A stretch of DNA of 64,000 bases from Ignavibacteria bacterium (GCA_041649015.1 JBAZNU010000001.1:186001-250000), one strand, 5' to 3'. Positions 18,317 to 26,642 are shown, numbered from the stretch's first letter. Made by a program: numbers and translations. Notes: generated by a model not told the origin, from the sequence alone.

Positions 18317-19387
18317 TTACTTAATATAGCGAAAATCGGTTCCTGCTTTCAGCTGAAGCAGGAATTCATACATCAGCTTAATTGTGTTTTCTATATCATT
18401 TTTATGAACCATCTCGACTGTAGTGTGCATGTACTTTAAAGGAATTGATATCAATGCCGAAGCAACGCCCATGCCTGAGTATGCGAATGCGTCTGTGTCA
18501 GTTCCTGTTGAACGTGAGACGGTATCGCGCTGGAATTTAATTTTCTTCTTTGTTGCAACATCAATGAGCATGTTCAAAACGTTGTTATGAACAGCGGGAC
18601 CATACGTAAGAACAGGACCGCAGTCTGACTTAGTGTCACCCTGGGACTTTTTATCGTACATAGGTGCATGGGTATCGTGGGTAACGTCGGTTACGATTGC
18701 AACATTCGGATTTATTCTTCTTGAAATCATTTCGGCACCGCGCAGACCGATTTCTTCCTGAACAGAGTTTACGATATAGAGTCCGAATGGGAGTTTCTTC
18801 TTGTTCTGCCTGATTGTTCTTGCAACCTCGGCGATTACGAAACCGCCCATTTTATTGTCAAGAGCACGTCCGACAAAATACTTATTGTTCAGCATCATTA
18901 GTTCATCTTCAAACGTTGCTACGCATCCTACGTGAATGCCGAGTTTCTCAACTTCTTTCTTCGTAGTGCAGCCGCAGTCAAGGAATATATTCTTTAAAGT
19001 AGGTGCCTCTTCCTTCTGCAGGTTTCTAACATGAATAGCAGGCCAGCCGAATACCGCTTTAACGATTCCTTTCTTTGTGTGTATGTTCACGCGTTTCGAA
19101 GGAGCAATCATGTAGTCAGAACCGCCGTTGCGTTTGAGATATATATAACCGTCGTCAGTTATATAACTTACGAACCAGGATATCTCGTCGGCATGGGCTT
19201 CTATAACGACCTTATATTCAGCTTTGGGATTAATAACTCCGACTATCGTGCCGTAAGTATCGCTGATGTAAGCATCTATATATGGCTTTATATAGTCGAG
19301 CCAAACCTTCTGACCGGGAAATTCAAAACCGGTAGGAGATGCAATGTTTAAGTATTTTTCGAGGAAGTTTCTGCTTTCAGGTCTCAT
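18317..19387 (-). CDS. M42-family metal-dependent aminopeptidase
   Basis: 356 residues, the usual length of the M42 glutamyl aminopeptidase/endoglucanase-M group. Metal ligands are visible: IEAHADEISW (His and the catalytic Asp), DNKMGG (bridging Asp), NSVQEEIGLRGAE (catalytic Glu and ligand Glu), TDVTHDTHAP (Asp) and KYMHTTVEMVHK (His). Members form large tetrahedral dodecamers that degrade peptides in the cytoplasm. There is no signal peptide. It begins 2 bp after the stop of the lipoate ligase gene and is probably cotranscribed with it, although no functional link is evident. Confidence 0.93.
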   Translation of the reverse strand: MRPESRNFLEKYLNIASPTGFEFPGQKVWLDYIKPYIDAYISDTYGTIVGVINPKAEYKVVIEAHADEISWFVSYITDDGYIYLKRNGGSDYMIAPSKRVNIHTKKGIVKAVFGWPAIHVRNLQKEEAPTLKNIFLDCGCTTKKEVEKLGIHVGCVATFEDELMMLNNKYFVGRALDNKMGGFVIAEVARTIRQNKKKLPFGLYIVNSVQEEIGLRGAEMISRRINPNVAIVTDVTHDTHAPMYDKKSQGDTKSDCGPVLTYGPAVHNNVLNMLIDVATKKKIKFQRDTVSRSTGTDTDAFAYSGMGVASALISIPLKYMHTTVEMVHKNDIENTIKLMYEFLLQLKAGTDFRYIK

Positions 19388-19389
19388 TT

Positions 19390-20382
19390 TTAATCACAAA
19401 TAAATTTAACAAAATCTTTTAATTCAATATTGCCGAAATAATATTTAAGGTCCATATTTTTCAGTGCTGATTCAACATCTTCATCTTTGAAGAGAATGCC
19501 AGCCAGTTTATTTTCAATGTCTTCTGAATCGCCGTACCCGAGGAAATCGCCGTAAAACTTTATATTCTGAATCTCGCCGTCTTTAACGAAAATGCGTACA
19601 TCAATCTGTCCAAAATCGAATCTATTAACTTTTTGAATGTTGAATTCGGGAGAACGTCCGAAATTCCATTCCCATGTTTTGTACCTCTGTTCAGACAATT
19701 TATGAACATGTTCCCACTCTTTTTCAGTTAATATGTATAAAGGCAGCGATTCATATTCTTTAAATATAGAGTTTGTTATCCTTTCTTTAAACTCATTTAT
19801 TGTCATGCTTTCATCAAGAAACTCAGAAATGTTTGCCACGCGGCTGCGAATGGATTTAATACCTTTGCTTTCAATCTTATCTGCTTTAACATTCAAAGCC
19901 TGAACAACATCATCAAGGTTTGAATTGAACAGCAATGTACCGTGAGAGAACATTGACTTCAGGTTTGTAAACTGGGCATTGCCGGAAATCTTTTTTCCGC
20001 CGGCAACGATGTCATTGCGGCCGCCGAGCTCTGCATCCACACCCATTTCACGGAGAGTCTCGACAACGGGTTTAGTAAACTTTTCAAAGTTATGAAAGAA
20101 TTCGGGAGAATATTTTGTAATGAAACTAAAGTTCAGGTTACCGAAATCGTGGTAAACAGCACCGCCACCTGAAATTCTTCTTACAATTTTTATTCCTTTA
20201 TCATCAACATACTTTTTATTTATTTCTTCGATTGTATTCTGGTGCTTGCCGATGATTATGGACGGTTCATTTATGTAGAAAAGCATGTATATTTCATTTT
20301 CCACGTCGAGATTTCTTACACAGTATTCTTCGAGTGCAAGGTTGACGGTCGGGTCGTTATTGTCGTTAAGAATAAGTTTCAT
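19390..20382 (-). CDS. lplA: Lipoate-protein ligase A
   Basis: 330 residues. INEPSIIIGKHQNTIEEIN followed by RRISGGGAVYHDFGNLNFSFI is the biotin/lipoate ligase core: the R-R-x-x-G-G-G-A-V-Y-H-D loop binds lipoyl-AMP. NAQFTN and LLFNSNLDDV complete the site. The C-terminal ~85 residues form the accessory domain found in bacterial LplA. It attaches scavenged lipoate to the E2 subunits of 2-oxoacid dehydrogenases and to glycine cleavage protein H. It is the first gene of a two-gene run with the M42 peptidase. About 970 bp of repeat-rich DNA lies upstream. Confidence 0.93.
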   Translation of the reverse strand: MKLILNDNNDPTVNLALEEYCVRNLDVENEIYMLFYINEPSIIIGKHQNTIEEINKKYVDDKGIKIVRRISGGGAVYHDFGNLNFSFITKYSPEFFHNFEKFTKPVVETLREMGVDAELGGRNDIVAGGKKISGNAQFTNLKSMFSHGTLLFNSNLDDVVQALNVKADKIESKGIKSIRSRVANISEFLDESMTINEFKERITNSIFKEYESLPLYILTEKEWEHVHKLSEQRYKTWEWNFGRSPEFNIQKVNRFDFGQIDVRIFVKDGEIQNIKFYGDFLGYGDSEDIENKLAGILFKDEDVESALKNMDLKYYFGNIELKDFVKFICD

Positions 20383-20631
20383 AACAATGAAAATATAAAA
20401 ATAAGTTATAAGATTTAATTCAAAAGAGACTGCTACGAAGACAAAACGGATAATTTAGAGCTGTTATCAGTAATCTGTAATCAGTGATCAGGGGTTTTTC
20501 AGAGACCAATTTGAGACCAATCTGAGTACAAGATAACCGAAAGATTAAGAAAAAATGAAAGTGCGATTTTTGAGCATTTTCAGGGATTTGAAACTTAAAA
20601 AATAACAGAGAAATTTTATAAGCATATTTTA

Positions 20632-20838
20632 CATACTCCTTTCATTATTAATCACAACAAAAACTAAAATCTGGACACGGCAACTTTTGGTCGATTTTTT
20701 TGTACGGATTATAAGAGACAGGAAATACATGGATTTATTTTAAGAAAAAGATTTTTTTAAGGCGAAAAATATTTTTAAAATGAGAATTTTCGTGGCACAA
20801 TTTCGAAAAATTTTGTGATTAATAATGAAGGGAGCATG
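20632..20838. mobile_element. MITE-like element, copy A
   Basis: About 207 bp bounded by imperfect terminal inverted repeats. The left end, catactcctttcattatta onward, pairs with the right end for ~25 bp with two mismatches, and the pairing continues imperfectly for about 48 bp. The inside is AT-rich and non-coding. A second copy with the same core (attaatcacaaca, then tggacac) lies at 48695-48876. Both are preceded at the same distance (77 bp) by another shared block. There is no transposase inside, so it would have to be mobilised in trans. Confidence 0.6.
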
Positions 20839-20936
20839 TAGTTGATGGTTGTCGGGTGATAGTTGATAGTTTTCTGCCGTGATTGATGAGGCAAGCAAAA
20901 AACATGCACTTGACGATGATAAATTATCATGATAAG

Positions 20937-20961
20937 ATCCCCGATAAGAGCACTCGGGGAT
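20937..20961 (+). repeat. Small hairpin repeat, copy 1
   Basis: Perfect 8-bp stem atccccga / tcggggat with loop taagagcac, preceded by gataag and followed by gacag. It belongs to a family of at least four in this window. Confidence 0.65.
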
Positions 20962-21107
20962 GACAGGATGGGGGGAGACAGTGTACAAAGTACAGCGTAT
21001 AGCGGGCAGCGGGCAGCGGGCAGCCGACAGCGGACGGAAGAACTGTGAGCAGTAAGAAGTAAGAGATAAGAAGTGAAAGTGCGAAAAAAGTAAAAACCCC
21101 TTGATGA

Positions 21108-21132
21108 GATCCCCTGTAAGAACACCATGGGA
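21108..21132 (+). repeat. Small hairpin repeat, copy 2 (degenerate)
   Basis: atcccctg with loop taagaacac and right arm catgggac. The pairing is interrupted by one mismatch and the last base, but the frame of conserved flanks (gatgag before, gacag after) matches copies 1 and 3. Confidence 0.55.
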
Positions 21133-21190
21133 CGACAGAATGGGATTGGATTTAAATTGAGAGAGGAGGGACTGATGTTATCATGATGAG

Positions 21191-21215
21191 ATCCCCGATA
21201 AGAGCACTCGGGGGT
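21191..21215 (+). repeat. Small hairpin repeat, copy 3
   Basis: atccccga with loop taagagcac and right arm tcgggggt (one G-U closing pair), with gatgag before and gacag after, as in the other copies. Confidence 0.6.
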
Positions 21216-21352
21216 GACAGAATAGGGGGCAGCGACAGAATGGAAGAGCGGATAAGAGGAGATCTATATACAAAAATATTTATGTTGTATGTTTCGGGAT
21301 TAGTTATTAGAATGCAGAAGAATATTTTAGCTCACTTTAATTTATAAGAATT

Positions 21353-23011
21353 ATGAAGAAGTTAATTCTAACTACAGCTATAGCAATAATTCTGAATTTC
21401 ATTTCTGCAGTTTCTTATTCACAGTCTTTCACGGACGTTGTTGCACTTCAAAGAGTTTACTTTACAGGAAATAATATATTTAATTACTTTCAGAACACGG
21501 GGATATTCAATCAAAACACAACAAACGGAAACACTGCCGGTTTATTCTGGGCGGCGGATTCTATGAAGAGTTACTGCTTTACGGCGGGGTTCAATATGTC
21601 GGCAATAATAAACGGCAAACTCGCACAGTTAGCAGGATCTTACAAGGGAGAATATGCTCCGGGTTATTTTATTGATTCATTGTACAATACAAATACGGAT
21701 ATGAAACTTTATAAAGTTAACAGGACTGATAATTCATGGAATAATCCTGACTATGCAAACTGGTATAAAATGATTCCGTTCGGCGCTCCCTTTGAAGACA
21801 TAAACAATAACTGCATTTATGACGACGGTATTGACAAGCCCGGTGTACCAGAAGCGAGCCAGACTTTATTTATAGTATATGCAGACGGGGATTTGTCACA
21901 AAGAAGTCCAGGTGAAGGTTTTGGCGGCGGAATTAAAAATCCGATATTCGGTACAGAAGTACGCTTGACAGTATGGGCTTATGAGATTTATTTACCTGAT
22001 GTACAATACATGAGATATCAGATTGTAAACAAAAGCAAAAATACATGGGACAGTACGTACTTCGGAATATTTGCCGATCCTGATTCTCCTCTGCCAGATT
22101 TTGCAAGTTATAGAGATATTCCCGGATGCGACACACTTTTAAATCTTGGTTACAGCTGGAATAATGATTCTACTTTTGTTTGCGGGGCTTACGGCGTTCA
22201 GCTTTTACAGGGACCTTATAATAAAGTTACCGGGGATACGATTGGAATGACAGCGTTTACTTTCAGCAGAATGCAATATCTTTGTCAAGGAGAAGCAAAC
22301 GGAGAGCCGCGAAGTGCGTACAACTACATGAAAGGATACAAGACAGACGGTACGTCGTTTCTTGACCCAACATACACACCATACAAAAAGACAAAGTTTG
22401 CGTTTTCGGGAGACCCTGAAACGAATGCGGGATGGACGCCTGCAAAAGGATTTATCTTTAATTGCGGCGGGGTTGACACGGGGGCTATTATTCTGCTACC
22501 CGGATATGACGATAAATTTCTTTTAGGAACGGGAGCGGATAATTTGAGAATTATGCCGGGTGATACGCAGAATGTGTACTTTTCACAATTACTTGCTAAA
22601 GGAATAACGAATAAGAACTCAGTAACAAAGCTTAAGTCTCTTGCATATTCTAATATAGTGTTTTTCAAGTCGGGCATGGCACAAGACGTTGAGAAGAACT
22701 GCGGAAGCGTAAAACCAATACCTGATGATTTCGGGATATCGCAGAATTTTCCAAATCCATTTAACGGCAGCACGATTATACGGTATAGTATTCCGAGAAG
22801 TTCATACGTAAAAATTACCATTTATGATATGCTCGGGAAAGAGATTGCAGTGCCTGTGAACGGACAGATATCGGCGGGTTATTATGAAACGAGCATATCG
22901 GCAAAGAACCTTTCATCTGGGATATATTTTTACAGGATGGAAGTTACGGATAATACAGTAAGCAATTCTTTGAAACTCGGAAGGGTTTACAAGATGGCCG
23001 TGATTAAATAA
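21353..23011 (+). CDS. T9SS-sorted secreted protein of unknown function
   Basis: 552 residues. A signal peptide (MKKLILTTAIAIILNFISAVSYSQ) and a C-terminal type IX sorting domain (residues ~470-552: NFPNPFNGSTIIRYSIP, then VKITIYDMLGKEI, then LSSGIYFYRME) show export through the T9SS and cell-surface attachment or release. The middle ~430 residues do not match a family I know. FEDINNNCIYDDGIDKPG near residue 150 resembles a calcium-binding Asp/Asn-rich loop. It is monocistronic: 324 bp separate it from the next gene, and within that gap lies a decayed copy of another sorting domain on the opposite strand. Confidence 0.88.
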   Translation: MKKLILTTAIAIILNFISAVSYSQSFTDVVALQRVYFTGNNIFNYFQNTGIFNQNTTNGNTAGLFWAADSMKSYCFTAGFNMSAIINGKLAQLAGSYKGEYAPGYFIDSLYNTNTDMKLYKVNRTDNSWNNPDYANWYKMIPFGAPFEDINNNCIYDDGIDKPGVPEASQTLFIVYADGDLSQRSPGEGFGGGIKNPIFGTEVRLTVWAYEIYLPDVQYMRYQIVNKSKNTWDSTYFGIFADPDSPLPDFASYRDIPGCDTLLNLGYSWNNDSTFVCGAYGVQLLQGPYNKVTGDTIGMTAFTFSRMQYLCQGEANGEPRSAYNYMKGYKTDGTSFLDPTYTPYKKTKFAFSGDPETNAGWTPAKGFIFNCGGVDTGAIILLPGYDDKFLLGTGADNLRIMPGDTQNVYFSQLLAKGITNKNSVTKLKSLAYSNIVFFKSGMAQDVEKNCGSVKPIPDDFGISQNFPNPFNGSTIIRYSIPRSSYVKITIYDMLGKEIAVPVNGQISAGYYETSISAKNLSSGIYFYRMEVTDNTVSNSLKLGRVYKMAVIK

Positions 23012-23023
23012 TGGGATATGTCC

Positions 23024-23175
23024 TTATTTTGTTAAAGTCATTTTCTTAATGTCATACAAAACGTTATCACCGATAACCGGCAGAAGTAAATCCCGCTTGA
23101 GAAGGCAGAAGCATTCAAGTCAAACTCAAACGTACCGGGAGAAAGTTTACTGATTAGAACGAGTTAGTTAATGTA
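23024..23175 (-). pseudogene. Decayed T9SS C-terminal sorting domain
   Basis: On the minus strand the frame ending at the stop 23024-23026 reads LSPGTFEFDLNASAFSSG, then IYFCRLSV, then a K-rich tail ending LTK. This is the C-terminal half of a type IX sorting domain (compare LSSGIYFYRM in the gene just to the left and LSSGMYVYRI at 33140). Within ~40 codons upstream there are in-frame stops, and the preceding DILGRE-type text survives only in pieces in other frames. It is a gene-end relic. Nothing else is visible in the 23012-23335 spacer. Confidence 0.65.
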
Positions 23176-23335
23176 CAAAATCAGAAAACAGGATTTTTGA
23201 AGTTAAAGTACCGGTTAATTTTCAATGATTAATTCATTGAATCACAGTATTCTAACGAAACGATAAATACGTTGTATAAATTTGGGGAAAGCGATATTTT
23301 ATATATATCCATTGTAAGGAGTATAATTATTATAC

Positions 23336-24415
23336 ATGAAAAATATTGCTAAGACGTCAGTTTTCGACTCGCTGGTTGTGTATTATTTTTCGGGAACCGG
23401 GAATGCACTGAGAGCTTCGGAATGGATTTCCGAAGCAGCCGAAAAGTACAATATGGTAATTCATCTTCATTCCATTGACAGGTTTGATAAAATCATTCCC
23501 CCGGAATTGAAAGACAAAACACTGATTGCTTTTTGCTATCCAACACACGGTTTTAATCCAGCTCCGCTAATGCTTAATTTTATTGTTAAATTTCCGCGGG
23601 GTAAATCATCCATTGTTCTTATCAACACAAGGGGTGGACTGAAATTCAGAAATGTATATTTTCCGGGTATAAGCGGACTGGCACAGCTTCTTCCGATGCT
23701 GATTCTTTTCTTGAAGGGTTATAAAATCAGGGGTTCGCTACCGTTTGATATGCCGTCTAACTGGATTTCTATTCATCCCGGCCTTACAGATTCTGCCGTA
23801 AAGGATATCATTAAAAGAAGAAGAGAACAAATCTTCAGGTTTGCGGAAAGACTTTTAGAAAAAGGCAGAGCGTTTAGTTATAAATTTTTTGTTTATATGC
23901 CTCTTGATATATTTGTTGTACCTATAACAGTCGGTTATTATTTCTGCGGAAGGTATATATTAGCAAAATCTTTTTTTGCATCTGCTGATTGTAATGACTG
24001 TAGAATTTGCGTTGATAACTGTCCAACACAATCAATCAGGCTAATAAATAACAGACCGTACTGGAAATACACATGCGAAAGCTGCATGAGGTGCATAGGA
24101 ATCTGCCCCAAAAAGTCTATACAGACTGCTCATTCATTCGTTATTACTATGATTTATTTATTTTCACTTATTCCGGTTACTGCAGCGGCGGTTAATATAC
24201 TCGATCTGAAATCTTCCGGCATATTGCAGGATATTATTGTACGCGTGATAAACTGGATAGCAGTGTTTATATTTATGGTTGCGGGATATTTTATCTTTTC
24301 ACAGATGCTGCGCATAAAAATAGTTAACCGTATTTTCGAATATACATCTTTCACGCGATATTGGAAAAGATATATTGTTCCGGAAATAAAACCAAAAGAC
24401 TTCCATTTCAAATAA
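23336..24415 (+). CDS. EFR1-type flavodoxin/ferredoxin protein with membrane tail
   Basis: 359 residues. Residues ~10-170 are flavodoxin-like (VVYYFSGTGNALRASEW binds FMN phosphate; CYPTHGFNPAPLM). Two 4Fe-4S motifs follow at about 220-260: CNDCRICVDNCP and CESCMRCIGICP. The last ~95 residues hold two to three hydrophobic helices (MIYLFSLIPVTAAAV, VINWIAVFIFMVAGYFIF), which anchor it in the membrane. The combination matches EFR1-family ferredoxin proteins, presumed electron carriers with unknown partners. No obvious redox partner is adjacent. Confidence 0.85.
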   Translation: MKNIAKTSVFDSLVVYYFSGTGNALRASEWISEAAEKYNMVIHLHSIDRFDKIIPPELKDKTLIAFCYPTHGFNPAPLMLNFIVKFPRGKSSIVLINTRGGLKFRNVYFPGISGLAQLLPMLILFLKGYKIRGSLPFDMPSNWISIHPGLTDSAVKDIIKRRREQIFRFAERLLEKGRAFSYKFFVYMPLDIFVVPITVGYYFCGRYILAKSFFASADCNDCRICVDNCPTQSIRLINNRPYWKYTCESCMRCIGICPKKSIQTAHSFVITMIYLFSLIPVTAAAVNILDLKSSGILQDIIVRVINWIAVFIFMVAGYFIFSQMLRIKIVNRIFEYTSFTRYWKRYIVPEIKPKDFHFK

Positions 24416-24454
24416 ATGATGTTCGGTTTTTCAAAATAAATGTTATAATGGAAT

Positions 24455-24471
24455 GTATGTAAAGTACATAC
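24455..24471 (+). terminator. Weak hairpin after the EFR1 gene
   Basis: Perfect 7-bp stem gtatgta / tacatac with loop aag, 40 bp after the stop codon, followed by the AT-rich ttataattattg. The stem is AT-rich, so terminator function is uncertain. Confidence 0.35.
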
Positions 24472-24483
24472 TTATAATTATTG

Positions 24484-24527
24484 TGGACAGGGCCGGAATC
24501 GAATCCCGATGTATCGGGACTTTTCAG
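24484..24527 (-). pseudogene. Degenerate 3' part of a tRNA-Phe copy with inserted palindrome
   Basis: Positions 24484-24503 are identical for 20 bp to the 3' end of the intact tRNA-Phe (acceptor and T-arm side). Where the tRNA continues, this copy has the palindrome tcccgatgtatcggga (24504-24519) and then returns to ttttcag, which is the anticodon-loop sequence. The tRNA fold cannot form. The rest of the spacer to 24750 shows no gene. Confidence 0.65.
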
Positions 24528-24750
24528 AATTACTCGTTACCAATGGCGTGTGTCGTTAATCCTTGAAAATCCTTATTCAAAATTTGTTTGGGACATTTCT
24601 TTAATTTCTTGTTATCCGATAAAATCAACACGAATTCCCTCTGCATATACACACTTTTATACACAGTTGTAAAATGTTAAGGATTATGAGATTTTTCAGA
24701 TATGAACTTAACTGCCTCAGAAAAGTGATACTTAGTGTACCAAAGATGAG

Positions 24751-24823
24751 TGGACAGGGCCGGAATCGAACCGGCGACACACGGCTTTTCAGGCCGTTGC
24801 TCTACCTACTGAGCTACCTGTCC
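24751..24823 (-). tRNA. tRNA-Phe (GAA)
   Basis: The minus strand folds as a canonical 73-nt tRNA: acceptor GGACAGG pairs with CCTGTCC, D-arm GCTC/GAGC, anticodon arm ACGGC-CTGAAAA-GCCGT, variable GTGTC, and T-arm GCCGG-TTCGATT-CCGGC, discriminator A. The anticodon is GAA, decoding Phe. CCA is not encoded. It lies between two partial, palindrome-bearing copies of itself. Confidence 0.96.
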
Positions 24824-24848
24824 TATATATTTTTTAACAACAACTTTG

Positions 24849-24907
24849 CGGCTTTTTCCCGAGAACTCGGGATTGCTCTACTCCCGATATATCGGGACTA
24901 CCTGTCC
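24849..24907 (-). pseudogene. Degenerate 5' part of a tRNA-Phe copy with two palindromes
   Basis: Read on the plus strand, pieces of the tRNA occur in order: cggctttt, ttgctctac and ctacctgtcc. The anticodon stem is replaced by tcccgagaactcggga (24857-24872) and the D-loop by tcccgatatatcggga (24882-24897). Both inserts are near-perfect palindromes of the same tcccga...tcggga type as in the 24484 copy. It is not a functional tRNA. Confidence 0.65.
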
Positions 24908-25031
24908 TAAATTAAAGAGTTACAAATATATTAATTTAACGGTTTAAAATAAAGTAATAAAGATGTATTATTATCAACTCTTTTATTTTTATTGGGGCTG
25001 TTTGGTTATTTTTTAGATGTTCTCCAACTTT

Positions 25032-25661
25032 TTAAGTCATAATAATAAGTTTCTGTATAGGTCTGCGTACTTTCTTAGCCTTTGCAAGAAAATCGTTTTC
25101 TTCATCACGATAGCCGAGTGCAAAAAGGGCAGCACTTTTAAGCCCTCTATCTTTAAGGTTTAGAATTTTATCAACTTCATCAGGAGAGAAACCTTCTATC
25201 GGTATCGAATCAACGCCTTCAAGTGCTGCGGCAGTAATTGCCGTTCCAAGCGTTAAATATGTTTGTCTTACTGCCCACTCATGTTTTTCTTTTGCGGTCC
25301 GACTGTTTACAAACTTCATTATATGGTGCTTAAGTTTTTCAAGTTTATCAATAGTCAAGTTCCTTTCTGCGGCGACGAAACTCAGATAATCCTGAACATG
25401 TATTTCTGTCACATTATCCCAAGCTGCAAAAACTAATAAATGGGAGCATTCTGTAACCTGCGGCTGGTCAAATGCGGCTAACCTTATTCTCTTTTTAAGA
25501 TCTTCGCTTTCAATCATATAGATATTATATGGCTGTAATCCGTATGCAGAAGGTGATAGTCTTACAGCTTCCAAAATTCTGTTTATCTTTTCTTCGGGTA
25601 GTTTAAAGCCGTTCATTCTCTTAACTGCATAACGCCAGTTTAGTGCTTCGAGTAATTGCAT
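25032..25661 (-). CDS. Nitroreductase-family NAD(P)H-dependent oxidoreductase
   Basis: 209 residues, the usual size. The N-terminal RYAVKRMNGFKLPEEKINRILEAVRLSPSAYGLQPYNI is the FMN-binding R-x-S/A-R-like segment and P-S-x-x-x-x-Q-P-W/Y motif. LTLGTAITAAALEGVDSIPIEGF is the second conserved segment, and ALFALGYRDEEND the end of the FMN site. It should be a cytoplasmic FMN homodimer of the NfsB/YfkO type reducing quinones or nitro compounds, with unknown physiological substrate. It is monocistronic and divergent from the DUF4239 gene across 186 bp. Confidence 0.9.
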   Translation of the reverse strand: MQLLEALNWRYAVKRMNGFKLPEEKINRILEAVRLSPSAYGLQPYNIYMIESEDLKKRIRLAAFDQPQVTECSHLLVFAAWDNVTEIHVQDYLSFVAAERNLTIDKLEKLKHHIMKFVNSRTAKEKHEWAVRQTYLTLGTAITAAALEGVDSIPIEGFSPDEVDKILNLKDRGLKSAALFALGYRDEENDFLAKAKKVRRPIQKLIIMT

Positions 25662-25847
25662 ACATAATTTCCTTTACTAATTATTTTAAATGTTAATAAA
25701 TTAATTTATTATCATTAACTTCATTAAATTGTAATTTAACGATAGAATGAAGAAGATATAATTTATATTTCTTTAAAACAGGGAACAAATTTTTAACGTT
25801 TTATTATTAAATATTTTTGATTAGTTTTTATCAAACAATACATTATT

Positions 25848-26642
25848 ATGAAAATATTTCTTGATTTACCGTTTATAGCTTCTATTGCCATTCTTTCGGT
25901 TATTTTCATTGTAATATTTATCGTAACCGAAAAACTCGTTATCCGGAAACTCCAGCAAGACATACTTCTGGAAAATCATACTGTAAGCGGATTCATATAT
26001 AACGCAGTTTGCGTTGTATATGCTGTATTAATTGCTTTTGTTGTTTTTGTTATATGGACAGATCTTGAAAACACAAATGCAAAAATCGAGGGTGAAGCGA
26101 ATAACCTTCTGAATCTGTATTATGATTCAAATGCTTATCCAGACTCTATCAAAAAGGAGATTCAATCAACAATCCGGGATTACACAAAAGAGGTCACTCA
26201 GGATGAATGGGTCAGCCTGGCTGAGGGAAAAAGCGACCCAGAAGCACAAAGATTGTTCATAAAACTGAACAGAATATTTCTTAGCATAAAATCCAGTGAA
26301 GTGGCAAATACTGAGGTTCTTTCTCAGTCACTTGACAATATGAAAGAAATCAGAGAATACAGAAGGCACCGTATTTTAAGCAGCAAACAGAATATGCCCG
26401 ACATATTATGGCTAGTTTTGATAATTTCAGCAGTTATTATTATTGCATTTACTTTTCTCTTTAGCGTAAAAGTGGCGTGGCAAAATAATGTAATGACTGC
26501 TTTTTTAGTGTTTGTCAATGTACTTGTTTTATACCTTATATATGTACTTGATAATCCATTCAAGGGTTATGATGCCATAAAACCGGATGCATTTCAGCCA
26601 CTGATAGATATTATTACCAGAGTTGCCAAGAAAACACCTTAA
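25848..26642 (+). CDS. DUF4239-type membrane protein
   Basis: 264 residues with four hydrophobic helices at roughly 9-27, 45-70, 182-205 and 211-231, and a ~110-residue soluble segment between helices 2 and 3. GFIYNAVCVVYAVLIAFVVFVIW, together with the spacer containing EANNLLNLYYDS, matches the DUF4239 (bestrophin-like) family. An anion-channel role has been suggested for the wider bestrophin group but not shown for this family, so the function stays open. It stands alone upstream of the YhcH gene (85 bp gap). Confidence 0.8.
   Translation: MKIFLDLPFIASIAILSVIFIVIFIVTEKLVIRKLQQDILLENHTVSGFIYNAVCVVYAVLIAFVVFVIWTDLENTNAKIEGEANNLLNLYYDSNAYPDSIKKEIQSTIRDYTKEVTQDEWVSLAEGKSDPEAQRLFIKLNRIFLSIKSSEVANTEVLSQSLDNMKEIREYRRHRILSSKQNMPDILWLVLIISAVIIIAFTFLFSVKVAWQNNVMTAFLVFVNVLVLYLIYVLDNPFKGYDAIKPDAFQPLIDIITRVAKKTP

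Larger units (their letters stand above)
20383..21352. repeat. Repeat-rich gene-free region
   Basis: Nearly 1 kb without a credible gene. From left to right: a block around 20502-20555 (gagaccaatttgagacc...) shared with 48554-48618; a MITE-like inverted-repeat element (20632-20838); short text of the tagttgatggttg kind; three copies of a small hairpin repeat (20937, 21108, 21191); and a purine-rich stretch with repeated gcgggca units near 21001-21020. Open frames of 80-117 codons on the minus strand run through these repeats and were rejected. Confidence 0.7.

Noticed and set aside
20740..21128. Two minus-strand ORFs of 82 and 117 residues
   Set aside because: They run through the MITE and hairpin repeats; composition is repeat-driven (many R, S, P) and no start signal is convincing.
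22324..22821. 165-residue minus-strand ORF
   Set aside because: Antisense to the T9SS-sorted protein; the plus frame carries the sorting motif.
24481..24910. Two short plus-strand proteins of 63 and 78 residues
   Set aside because: They cross the tRNA-Phe gene and its degenerate copies, so they are chance open frames.
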